Assembly: GCA_937922785.1 (NCBI GenBank)
Contig: CALAJQ010000025.1
Coordinates: 62,001-126,000, forward strand
From: an uncultured Acidimicrobiales bacterium
Lineage (GTDB): Bacteria; Actinomycetota; Acidimicrobiia; Acidimicrobiales; SZUA-35
Length of the DNA: 64,000 nucleotides
Direction: 5' to 3'
In this document: in pieces, positions 9,445 to 16,462 of the stretch
Numbering within the stretch: the first letter of the stretch is position 1
Layout: every line of letters starts with the position of its first letter
Notes under the pieces: generated by a model
What the model was told of the DNA's origin: nothing
Seen by the model: the letters and a program-made list of their open reading frames with translations, nothing else
Database searches by the model: none
Made by a program: the position numbers and the translations under genes

Positions 9445-9648
9445 AGAGTGCGAACAACTCGCGTCGAAAATCGCGATTCAATCAAACGGTTATTGCGCAA
9501 TCGTTGTTAGATTCATGCCGCTTGTTCTTTGTGCTTTCAACGTTGACCGCTAACAAGTTTCGCGGCACGAAAAAGTGTGCGACTTCGGTCGACTTCGCTG
9601 ACAGCATCGGGCAAAGCGAACGAAGCAAAACGTTGAATCAAAATTTGG

Positions 9649-9662
9649 TTTACTAAAGTAAA
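9649..9662 (+). promoter_or_regulatory. Perfect inverted repeat TTTACT-AA-AGTAAA upstream of the Lys-rich gene
   Basis: A 14-bp palindrome lies 56 bp upstream of the small Lys/Ala gene in the 218-bp gap after the HAD gene. It could be an operator or part of the promoter; no regulator can be assigned. Nothing else recognisable lies in this gap. Confidence 0.3.
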
Positions 9663-9718
9663 TGCGCAACGAAGTTTCAAAGCTTCAATGCGAATCCACC
9701 ATTCAAGGAGCAAGACAC

Positions 9719-9889
9719 ATGGCAGCAAAGAAGAAGGCGGCTAAGAAAGCGCCAGCTAAGAAGAAGGCCGCAAAGAAGGCACCAGCAAAGAAGAAGGCCG
9801 CCAAGAAAGCTCCGGCCAAGAAGAAGGCAGCCAAGAAGGCACCAGCAAAGAAGAAGGCCACTAAGAAGGCAGCCAAGAAGCGCAAGTAA
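9719..9889 (+). CDS. Histone H1/HU-tail-like Lys/Ala repeat protein
   Basis: A 56-aa protein made almost entirely of Lys, Ala and Pro, with a 10-residue unit of the type KKAAKKAPAK repeated about four times and the tail KKAAKKRK. It resembles the C-terminal tails of mycobacterial HU (HupB/Hlp) and bacterial H1-like proteins but has no folded domain. Such tails bind DNA or RNA by charge, so a nucleoid-associated or ribosome-associated role is inferred. The start is well supported: AAGGAG lies 8 nt before ATG. Two hairpins follow the stop, the second a strong terminator, so it is monocistronic and probably well expressed. Confidence 0.8.
   Translation: MAAKKKAAKKAPAKKKAAKKAPAKKKAAKKAPAKKKAAKKAPAKKKATKKAAKKRK
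9724..9865 (+). repeat. In-gene tandem repeat, ~30-bp unit
   Basis: About four and a half copies of a 30-bp unit encoding KKAAKKAPAK. Copies differ mainly by synonymous changes (gcc/gca/gct, aag/aaa), so the protein repeat appears under selection and is not a fresh duplication. Copy number could vary between strains. Confidence 0.75.
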
Positions 9890-9900
9890 ATCCTGTGCTC

Positions 9901-9918
9901 CTAAGTCTTCGGACTTAG
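9901..9918 (+). terminator. UUCG-tetraloop hairpin after the Lys-rich gene
   Basis: CTAAGTC-TTCG-GACTTAG, a perfect 7-bp stem closed by C(UUCG)G, the most stable RNA tetraloop class. It starts 12 nt after the stop and has no T-tract, so it is more likely a 3'-end protecting or pausing hairpin than the terminator itself. Confidence 0.6.
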
Positions 9919-9950
9919 CTTCAGCTAGCGCTGAACAAATTACGACTGAG

Positions 9951-9980
9951 GCCCCCAGCTAACGCTGGGGGCTTTGTCTT
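9951..9980 (+). terminator. Rho-independent terminator
   Basis: GCCCCCAGC-TAAC-GCTGGGGGC, a perfect 9-bp GC-rich stem with a 4-nt loop, followed by TTTGTCTT. It ends the Lys-rich gene transcript and insulates the ettA promoter that follows at once. Confidence 0.85.
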
Positions 9981-10001
9981 TCACCGATGTCTTTCACCGA
10001 T
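9977..10001 (+). repeat. 12-bp direct repeat, 13-bp period, between terminator and ettA
   Basis: TCTTTCACCGAT occurs twice (9977-9988 and 9990-10001). The first copy includes the terminator T-tract and the second abuts the ettA -10 element. Most likely a small tandem duplication; a regulatory role is possible. Confidence 0.6.
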
Positions 10002-10006
10002 ACATT
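10001..10006 (+). promoter_or_regulatory. -10 element of ettA (TACATT), leaderless
   Basis: TACATT ends 6 nt before the ATG at 10013. There is no Shine-Dalgarno sequence. This supports ATG 10013 over the in-frame TTG at 9974, which lies inside the terminator tail. Confidence 0.45.
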
Positions 10007-10012
10007 CACCTG

Positions 10013-11704
10013 ATGGCTGCTCAGTTCATTTACACCTGTCACAAACTCGGTCGGTACTACCCGCCAGATCGCCAGGTGCTGCAAGACATCAGCCTGTCGT
10101 TCTACCCGGGCGCAAAGATCGGCGTGCTTGGATCTAACGGCTCGGGCAAGTCCTCGCTGCTGCGCATCATGGCCGGCCTGGACGATGGCTTCACCGGCGA
10201 GGCTCGTTTAACGCCTGGATTTACTGTGGGCTTGCTGGAACAAGAGCCACACCTCGACCCATCTAAGAACGTTCGCGAAAACGTGATGGACGGCGCGGGC
10301 GAAACAGTTCAGCTACTTGCGAACTACGAAAGAGTCTTGGCCGGCTGGGCTGACCCCGACGCCGACTATGAAAAGCTCGGCGCCGATCAAGCGAAGCTAG
10401 AGGCCGAGATTGAAGCCGCCCAGGGTTGGGATCTTCAACGCACGATCGAGATTGCAATGAACGCTTTGCGATTGCCACCTGCGGAAGACTCAGTTGAACA
10501 TCTTTCTGGTGGTGAACGTCGACGTGTCGCACTTTGCCGATTGCTTCTAAGCCAACCCGACCTTCTTCTTCTTGACGAACCAACTAACCACCTCGATGCA
10601 GAATCGGTTTCGTGGCTCGAACGATTCCTGTCCGACTACAACGGCACCGTCGTAGCGATCACGCACGATCGATACTTCCTAGACAACGTGGCCAAGTGGA
10701 TTCTCGAACTTGATAGAGGCAAGGGCATTCCATTCGAAGGCAACTACACCTCATGGCTCGAACAGAAGTCGGCCCGACTGAATCAAGAAGCCAAAGCCCA
10801 AGCCTCTAAGAAGCGAACGCTTGAGCGCGAGCTTGAGTGGGTCCGAATGGCGCCCAAGGCTCGTCAGTCAAAGGGCCGGGCTCGTTTGGCAGCCTATGAA
10901 AACTTGCAAGCCGAGGCCGAGGCATATGACCCGGCTGATGAAAAGGTTCAGATTCACATTCCACCGGGCAAGCGTCTTGGTGATCAAGTCATCGACGTTG
11001 AAAATCTTTCAAAGGGCTTCGGGGAGCGCCTGCTAATCGACAACCTCAACTTCTCGCTGCCCAAAGCAGGCATCGTCGGAGTTATCGGTGGCAACGGCGC
11101 CGGTAAAACAACTCTGTTCAAAATGTTGATCAGCGCGGCCACCGACGGAAAGGGCGAGCTACCCAATTCGGGAGAGATCAAGATTGGCTCTTCGGTTGAG
11201 CTGGCATATGTAGACCAAGACCGCGACGTGCTCAACGATGAAGACACCGTCTATGACGCAATCACTGATGGGCTGGACGTTCTAGAAGTAGGCGGACGCG
11301 AAGTGAACGGTCGGGCCTATGTTGCCTCGTTCAACTTCAGAGGTTCAGATCAGCAAAAGCCACTGAGCGTTCTGTCTGGAGGTGAGCGCAACCGTGTGCA
11401 CCTCGCCAAGGTTCTTAAGACAGGAGGCAACGTGCTGTTCCTGGATGAGCCCACCAACGATTTGGACGTAGATACCCTTAGAGCTCTTGAGGACGCACTA
11501 GAGCGCTTCCCAGGCTGTGCTGTGGTGATCAGTCACGATCGATGGTTCCTTGATCGAATCGCCACTCACATTCTGGCCTTTGAAGGCAACTCTCACGTTC
11601 GCTGGTTCGAAGGCAACTTCAGCGAGTACGAGGAGTTCCGCAAACAAGAGCTTGGTGAAGACTCCCGCCCCGCTCCCCTTACTTATAAGCCAGTAGTTCG
11701 CTAA
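10013..11704 (+). CDS. ettA: ABC-F protein EttA (energy-dependent translational throttle)
   Basis: A 563-aa soluble protein with two ABC ATPase domains and no membrane part. It binds the ribosomal E site and couples translation to the ATP/ADP state. The N-terminus (AAQFIYTCHKLGRYYPPDR) is typical of EttA. Motifs: Walker A GSNGSGKSS (~res 41), signature LSGGERRRVA and Walker B LLLLDEPTNHLD in domain 1; GGNGAGKTT (~355), LSGGERNRVHLAK and VLFLDEPTNDLD in domain 2. The inter-domain linker (~245-310) is charged, and domain 1 carries the EttA-type arm. Length matches the family (~555). Confidence 0.95.
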   Translation: MAAQFIYTCHKLGRYYPPDRQVLQDISLSFYPGAKIGVLGSNGSGKSSLLRIMAGLDDGFTGEARLTPGFTVGLLEQEPHLDPSKNVRENVMDGAGETVQLLANYERVLAGWADPDADYEKLGADQAKLEAEIEAAQGWDLQRTIEIAMNALRLPPAEDSVEHLSGGERRRVALCRLLLSQPDLLLLDEPTNHLDAESVSWLERFLSDYNGTVVAITHDRYFLDNVAKWILELDRGKGIPFEGNYTSWLEQKSARLNQEAKAQASKKRTLERELEWVRMAPKARQSKGRARLAAYENLQAEAEAYDPADEKVQIHIPPGKRLGDQVIDVENLSKGFGERLLIDNLNFSLPKAGIVGVIGGNGAGKTTLFKMLISAATDGKGELPNSGEIKIGSSVELAYVDQDRDVLNDEDTVYDAITDGLDVLEVGGREVNGRAYVASFNFRGSDQQKPLSVLSGGERNRVHLAKVLKTGGNVLFLDEPTNDLDVDTLRALEDALERFPGCAVVISHDRWFLDRIATHILAFEGNSHVRWFEGNFSEYEEFRKQELGEDSRPAPLTYKPVVR

Positions 11705-11734
11705 GGAATTGCTTTCAGTTGCCGATTGAGGGGA

Positions 11735-12175
11735 ATGGCTTCAAAAGCAGCTGATAAGGCGACACCCAAAAAGGCAACAGCAAAGACCTCTAAGGCAAAG
11801 GCCGCTACTAAGGCCGCGCCCAAGAAGTCAACAAAGACTGCTGCCAAGAAGGCTCCCAAGACTTCACCTAAGGCTGCTCCTAAGGCCGACAAGGCCAAGC
11901 CCGAGGCTCCTAAGACCAGCGCACGTGCTCGCAACCAAGCCAAGGCCTCTCAAGCCAAGGTCGTGCCCGTATCTCGAGCAGTCACCCGACTAATCGAAGC
12001 CGGTTGTATGGCCGAATGCCTCCACTGTGAGGAACGAGTCAAGTTCCGTGCTCGACACCGAGATCTGCAAGTCATTTGCAACGTGTACAAGGGCAAGGTT
12101 TGGCAGCGTGTTGAGCACTTCCACGCCGACTGCTACCCGCTAGCCGGCGAGCCTTACGGCATCGCCCAGGACTAA
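11735..12175 (+). CDS. Lys/Ala-rich N-terminal tail fused to a conserved Cys/His domain, unknown function
   Basis: A 146-aa protein. Residues 1-80 are a low-complexity Lys/Ala/Pro/Thr tail like the small repeat protein upstream. Residues ~85-146 form a compact domain with CLHCEERVKF, CNVYKGKVW and EHFHADCY, giving a possible zinc site (CxxC then C, H and C). I do not recognise a named family. The tail suggests nucleic-acid binding and the Cys/His module suggests a zinc ribbon; both are inference. The ATG at 11735 is preceded by a G-rich AGGGG with very short spacing; an in-frame TTG at 11726 is the alternative. It follows ettA by 30 bp and may be co-transcribed. Confidence 0.7.
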   Translation: MASKAADKATPKKATAKTSKAKAATKAAPKKSTKTAAKKAPKTSPKAAPKADKAKPEAPKTSARARNQAKASQAKVVPVSRAVTRLIEAGCMAECLHCEERVKFRARHRDLQVICNVYKGKVWQRVEHFHADCYPLAGEPYGIAQD

Positions 12176-12204
12176 CAGCACCGTCTGACTAGCGCTGTAC
12201 TGGA

Positions 12205-12210
12205 TACGAT
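12205..12210 (+). promoter_or_regulatory. -10 element of cysQ (TACGAT), leaderless
   Basis: TACGAT ends 6 nt before the GTG at 12217, with no Shine-Dalgarno sequence. Confidence 0.45.
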
Positions 12211-12216
12211 CAAGCC

Positions 12217-12969
12217 GTGCCTGCAACTGAACAAGACCACCAGCTAGCCGCAGAGCTAGCAGCTGAAGTTGGCGAACTACTTGTCGCCCTTCGTCACAAG
12301 TTGGATTCCGAAGGTGTCTCGGGGTCTGAGCTGAAAGATGCCGGCGATATGGCTGCGCATAACCACATAATGGAGTTCCTCACCGAGCGTCGGCCCGACG
12401 ACGCCATCTTGAGCGAAGAGGGCGCAGACGATCTCGCCCGACTTAAAGCGTCTCGAATTTGGATCGTTGATCCGCTTGACGGGACTCGCGAATTCTCAGA
12501 ACCTCCACGCGTTGACTGGGCGGTGCACATCGCCCTGGTCGAAGCAGGACTTCCTGTAGCCGGCGCAGTTTCACTTCCCGCCGAAGAGATCATTCTTTCC
12601 ACAGCCGATACACCAGTTGTGCCTGACGCAGTAGAAGGACCACCTCGAGTCATCGTCAGCCGCACCCGCCGCCCACCCGCAGCGGTATCGCTTGCGGACA
12701 AGCTGGGTGCTGAGTACCTCGAGATGGGCTCAGCCGGGGCGAAAGCAATGGCCGTCGTCAGAGGTCAGGCCGACATCTACGCTCACTCTGGTGGACAGTA
12801 CGAGTGGGACTCGTGTGCACCAATTGCGGTTGCTGCTGCCGCTGGTCTCCACTGCTCACGGCTTGACGGCTCCCCGATGCTTTATAACAACGAGAACGTT
12901 TACCTTCCAGACCTGTTGATCTGCCGCCCTGAGTGGGCCGATCAGTGCCTGGAGATTCTCAACAGTTAA
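12217..12969 (+). CDS. cysQ: 3'(2'),5'-bisphosphate nucleotidase / inositol-phosphatase family (CysQ-like)
   Basis: A 250-aa member of the Li+-sensitive inositol monophosphatase superfamily. Metal-binding motifs are LSEEGADD (motif 1 Glu), WIVDPLDGTREFS (motif 2) and WDSCAPIAVAAAAGLH (motif 3). Actinobacterial CysQ hydrolyses 3'-phosphoadenosine 5'-phosphate in sulfate assimilation and can also act on inositol-1-phosphate and fructose-1,6-bisphosphate, so the substrate is not fixed by sequence. GTG start, probably leaderless. It ends 12 nt before the AarF-family gene. Confidence 0.87.
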   Translation: MPATEQDHQLAAELAAEVGELLVALRHKLDSEGVSGSELKDAGDMAAHNHIMEFLTERRPDDAILSEEGADDLARLKASRIWIVDPLDGTREFSEPPRVDWAVHIALVEAGLPVAGAVSLPAEEIILSTADTPVVPDAVEGPPRVIVSRTRRPPAAVSLADKLGAEYLEMGSAGAKAMAVVRGQADIYAHSGGQYEWDSCAPIAVAAAAGLHCSRLDGSPMLYNNENVYLPDLLICRPEWADQCLEILNS

Positions 12970-12981
12970 CATCGGGCCGCT

Positions 12982-14556
12982 ATGGCTGACGATCTACACC
13001 TGGGTTCCTTTTCCGAAACTCCTCCTTGGAGCTTGGTACAGACTCCGCCAAAATGGCGAAGTCGAGCTGACTCTTTGAGGGTTGAACAGGCTCGCCGACT
13101 TCCGCAAATCACAAAGGCTCCCAAGCTGCCTCCGGTGGGTCGTGGCGCAACTGTCTTGCGCGTGTTGGGATCCTCACTGGCGGTGTGGGCTGCTCGAGAA
13201 CGCAACAAGCCTGACTCCATAGCTTTGCTTAGTCGGCGCATCAGACTTGCCGCCGAGAAGCTAGGCCCTACCTACATCAAGTTGGCTCAGATCATCAGTG
13301 CCGGTGAGGGTGTCTTCCCCGCAGAATTGGTCGCCGAGTGCAAGCTCTGTCGTGATCAGGTTCCTCCCGTGTCTTATCAAGAGGTCGTTGACACGATCGA
13401 AGCCGACCTTGGCAAGCCTCTGCATGAGATCTTCAAGTACTTGCACCCGACCCCAGTTGCGGCGGCCTCAATCGCTCAGGTTCACCGCGCCACTCTGTTG
13501 ACCGGTGAAGACGTTGTGGTCAAAGTCCAGCGGCCAGGCATTAAAGAGCTCGTCGAGAAAGACTTAAAGGTTCTGGCTTGGTTGGCACCGTTACTCGTTG
13601 GCCGAATTCCTGTGGCTGCATTAGCGAACCCGCCTGCGCTTGTTGACCTTTTTGCCGAGACCATCATCGAAGAGCTCGACTTCAGACTTGAAGGCGACAA
13701 CATGCTGGACGTTGCCCGCGTGATGGTGGAACTGAAACAGCGCGGCTTTGTGATCCCTCGACCGCACCCAACATATGTGACTCGTCGCGTTCTAGTTATG
13801 GAGCCGATTGACGGGTTCGTCTTCGACGACGTCGTATCAATTCGAGCGGCAGGAGTTGATACTCACGAAGTCATTCGCACCGGCATGATCGGCTTTCTGG
13901 AGGGTGCGTTCCTGCACGGGTTGTTCCACGGCGATCTGCACGGCGGAAACTTGTTTGTGCTGCCCGATGGCCGCACTGGACTTATCGACTTCGGGATCAC
14001 CGGTCGCCTTAGCGAGGCCGAGCGAATGGGCTTCCTCAAGATGATGATGAGTGCCTTCACCAACGACGTCAAAGGTCAAGTTGCCGCACTGCGAGATCTA
14101 GGTGCGCTGCCGATGGATGCCGACATTGACGCGGTCATCGAAGACCTCGGCCTAAGCGGAGCCCCACTCGATCCAACCAAGCTAAGCCCTGATGAGCTTG
14201 TTGGCGAGATCCAAAAAGTACTGAAGGCGCTGTTGGGTTACGGGGCCCGCATGCCCAAGTCGTTGATGCTTTATGTGAAGAATTTGATCTTCATCGACGG
14301 AGCAATTGCGAACCTCGCTCCAGAGCTTGACCTCTTCGCAGTAGTGACCGAGATCGCCACTCATTTCGCTACCAATCATGGTGCTGCAATCGCTACTGAA
14401 CTTGGCGTCGCTAACAAGGAATGGGATCTAGATCTCGACAGTGTGAAGGCCGGCTTCGGAGTTGACCCAAGCGAACATCAACGCCTCACTTATGCCGAGT
14501 TGCAAGAGCGCCGAGCGCTAATCCACAAACGAATGCACGGCAAGAAGATCCTCTAG
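12982..14556 (+). CDS. ABC1/AarF/UbiB-family atypical kinase
   Basis: A 524-aa protein-kinase-like protein. ABC1 signatures are KLGPTYIKLAQIIS (the KxGQ-like helix, here KLAQ), PVAAASIAQVHRATLL (nucleotide-binding loop replaced by an Ala-rich loop), VVVKVQRPGI (catalytic Lys), GLFHGDLHGGNLFV (catalytic loop) and GLIDFGITGRLS (DFG). UbiB/COQ8 relatives support isoprenoid quinone synthesis or lipid homeostasis. Since actinobacteria make menaquinone, a menaquinone or lipid role is inferred. No C-terminal membrane anchor is obvious. Start ATG 12982 is preceded by TAACAT 9 nt upstream, overlapping the cysQ stop. Confidence 0.88.
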   Translation: MADDLHLGSFSETPPWSLVQTPPKWRSRADSLRVEQARRLPQITKAPKLPPVGRGATVLRVLGSSLAVWAARERNKPDSIALLSRRIRLAAEKLGPTYIKLAQIISAGEGVFPAELVAECKLCRDQVPPVSYQEVVDTIEADLGKPLHEIFKYLHPTPVAAASIAQVHRATLLTGEDVVVKVQRPGIKELVEKDLKVLAWLAPLLVGRIPVAALANPPALVDLFAETIIEELDFRLEGDNMLDVARVMVELKQRGFVIPRPHPTYVTRRVLVMEPIDGFVFDDVVSIRAAGVDTHEVIRTGMIGFLEGAFLHGLFHGDLHGGNLFVLPDGRTGLIDFGITGRLSEAERMGFLKMMMSAFTNDVKGQVAALRDLGALPMDADIDAVIEDLGLSGAPLDPTKLSPDELVGEIQKVLKALLGYGARMPKSLMLYVKNLIFIDGAIANLAPELDLFAVVTEIATHFATNHGAAIATELGVANKEWDLDLDSVKAGFGVDPSEHQRLTYAELQERRALIHKRMHGKKIL

Positions 14557-14576
14557 CCAGAAAAATCCCGTTCTGG
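14557..14576 (+). terminator. Weak hairpin after the AarF-family gene
   Basis: CCAGAA-AAATCCCG-TTCTGG begins directly after the stop codon. It has only 6 bp and no T-tract, so it is a weak terminator candidate. Confidence 0.35.
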
Positions 14577-14596
14577 CGGTGTAGCCAGTCAAACCC

Positions 14597-14649
14597 GGCT
14601 GGTTCCCAGGTCAGTTCGGATTTTGTGGCTGGTAGCCAGGTCAGTTTGG
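14597..14649. repeat. Two 23-bp imperfect direct repeats in the AarF/nucS convergent gap
   Basis: Copies at 14597-14619 and 14627-14649 (30-bp period) share the pattern GGCTGGT-NN-CCAGGTCAGTT-N-GG and differ at 3 positions. The second copy ends at the nucS stop codon and contains a GGCT-GGT-AGCC inverted repeat. Function unknown. Confidence 0.6.
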
Positions 14650-15309
14650 TCAGAAGAGTTTTTGTTGGGGGCGCTCAACACCTCGAAGCTCGTCGTAGTC
14701 GACCTCGACCCACGAAATCTCTCGATCGGTTGCAAGCGTTTTGGCTTGCGGTTTGATTTCCTGAGCCACAAACATGCCTCGAACTGGTGCCAGGTCGGTG
14801 ACTCGATTGAGGAAGTCGAGATAGCGGGTCAGCTGTTCGACACCGTCGATCTCGCCTCGACGCTTGATTTCTACTGCGACTGTTGCCCCGTTGCTGTCAC
14901 GACACAACATGTCGACTGGGCCGATCTCGGTCGGGTACTCGCGACGAATTAGCAACATGCCATCTTCGAGCCGCGTGGGTTCAGTTGAAAGCATCTCCTG
15001 AAGATGGGCCTCAACGCCGTCTTTCTGAAGACCAGGGTCCGAGCCGAGGTCAGCCGAAGTATCGGTTTCGACATCGTGAAGCGTGATCGTCAACAACTCA
15101 CCCTTGGGGTTAAGAACACGAATCTCTTCGTCAGTTTCGGTCAGAACGTTCGGGGCGTTCATCCAGTTGAGAGGTTTGTAAGCGCCTCCGTCGGCGTGGA
15201 TGGCTACGCAGCCGTCCGCCTTGATCATGATCAGACGGCGGGCTTGAGGGAGGTGGGCACTAAGTCGTCCCTCGTAATTCACGGTGCATTCGGCAATAAG
15301 CAATCGCAT
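14650..15309 (-). CDS. nucS: Mismatch-specific endonuclease NucS/EndoMS
   Basis: A 219-aa enzyme that cleaves both strands at mismatches and starts the MutSL-independent mismatch repair of most actinobacteria and some archaea. The N-terminal DNA-binding part has AHLPQARRL and KPLNWMNAP. The C-terminal RecB-like nuclease has [10 protein letters not shown] (Asp), VAVEIKRRG (ExK) and [10 protein letters not shown] (Gln/Tyr). The last residues are QQKLF, a QxxLF sliding-clamp-binding motif matching the known beta-clamp dependence of actinobacterial NucS. ATG 15309 gives the typical N-terminus MRLLIAEC; a GTG at 15333 would extend it by 8 residues. Confidence 0.95.
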   Translation of the reverse strand: MRLLIAECTVNYEGRLSAHLPQARRLIMIKADGCVAIHADGGAYKPLNWMNAPNVLTETDEEIRVLNPKGELLTITLHDVETDTSADLGSDPGLQKDGVEAHLQEMLSTEPTRLEDGMLLIRREYPTEIGPVDMLCRDSNGATVAVEIKRRGEIDGVEQLTRYLDFLNRVTDLAPVRGMFVAQEIKPQAKTLATDREISWVEVDYDELRGVERPQQKLF

Positions 15310-15482
15310 CGGGATTCGTTCTATCAGCCTCACCCACGATTCTGACCGGGCTAACCGTCACAAATTTCGTTCTGGCTGTACCTAGGCCCGGATACGGGCG
15401 CGGGTACCGCCAGTTCGAAAGAGGTCACGCGCGTCCCGACCACGGAACCGCAACCAACGCTGCGTCGGTGGCCGGGGAACGG

Positions 15483-16409
15483 CTAAAACGGCGTGGGGTG
15501 GCCGGGGCCCGTCACTGGGTCGCCCGCCATGTTGGAGTTAGGCTGCGCTTCGGACATGAGCTGCTGAACCATCGGGCCGAGCTTGGTTGGGTCAAGCGTT
15601 GGCTCCAGCGACGGACCCTTGTGCCACATGTTGGCAACAGCAAACTCACGGCCTGACACCTGGAAGATCCGCCCGGTAACTGGGTGTGACTCTTCTGAAG
15701 CTAGCCACGTGCAGATTGGGGCGATCCATTCAGGGCTCATGCGGTCACGGTCTTCGCCTTCAAGCTTGCCCATTCCCAAGTCCTCGGTCATGCGGGTCAG
15801 TGCACCGGGCGAAATTGCGTTCGCTGTTACGCCATAGCGATGAAGTTCTTGTGCCGCGATGATGGTAAACGCAGCGATGCCAGCCTTGGCGGCGCCGTAG
15901 TTTGACTGACCGATGTTGCCGTAGATGCCCGACACCGATGTGGTGTTTATCAACCGGGCATCGACCTCCTTACCTTCTTTGCTTTGAGCTCGCCAATAGG
16001 CTGCCGCGTGATGACTTGGCCCGAAGGTGCCTTTGAGGTGAACCTGTATCACGGCGTCCCACTCGCCCTCGGTCATGTTGGCCAGCATTCGGTCTCGCAA
16101 GATGCCTGCGTTGTTGACAACGGCGTGGAGGTCGCCGTAGGTCTCGATGGCCTGGTCGATCAAGTTCTTTGCCCCGTCGTGGCTTGAGATGTCGTCGGCG
16201 TTTGCAACTGCGCTACCACCAGCGGCAACAATCTCATTCACTACCGATTGCGCTGGCCCTTCATCTGCTCCGTCGCCGTCCCGGGCTCCGCCGAGATCGT
16301 TCACCACGACCTTGGCTCCGTGAGCTGCCAGCATCATGGCATGCTCCCGTCCGATACCTCGGCCAGCTCCGGTTACAACACATACTCGATCTTCACATAA
16401 GCGCTTCAT
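15483..16409 (-). CDS. SDR-family oxidoreductase, (3R)-hydroxyacyl-CoA dehydrogenase-like
   Basis: A 308-aa classical short-chain dehydrogenase with NAD(P) motif TGAGRGIG, VVNDLGGARDG, NNAGIL, active-site Ser (NTTSVSG) and YGAAK (YxxxK). The NDLGG segment with the Asp-rich loop, and the C-terminal extension, resemble dehydrogenase domains of multifunctional enzyme type 2, so oxidation of beta-hydroxyacyl-CoA or steroid substrates is inferred. The ATG at 16409 puts the nucleotide-binding strand about 10 residues in, as usual; the frame stays open further upstream, but that would overlap the divergent VanW gene. The 150-bp gap before nucS holds no clear element. Confidence 0.87.
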   Translation of the reverse strand: MKRLCEDRVCVVTGAGRGIGREHAMMLAAHGAKVVVNDLGGARDGDGADEGPAQSVVNEIVAAGGSAVANADDISSHDGAKNLIDQAIETYGDLHAVVNNAGILRDRMLANMTEGEWDAVIQVHLKGTFGPSHHAAAYWRAQSKEGKEVDARLINTTSVSGIYGNIGQSNYGAAKAGIAAFTIIAAQELHRYGVTANAISPGALTRMTEDLGMGKLEGEDRDRMSPEWIAPICTWLASEESHPVTGRIFQVSGREFAVANMWHKGPSLEPTLDPTKLGPMVQQLMSEAQPNSNMAGDPVTGPGHPTPF

Positions 16410-16462
16410 GTTTAGATCATGCTTGATCTCCACAGTTGGTGCCATTCTGCAAGACTGATCCG

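Noticed and set aside
15390-15409. Additional GGTACC heptamer pair (GGATACG / GGTACCG) before nucS
   Set aside because: The spacing is 13 bp, not 11, and no -10 element follows at the right distance.
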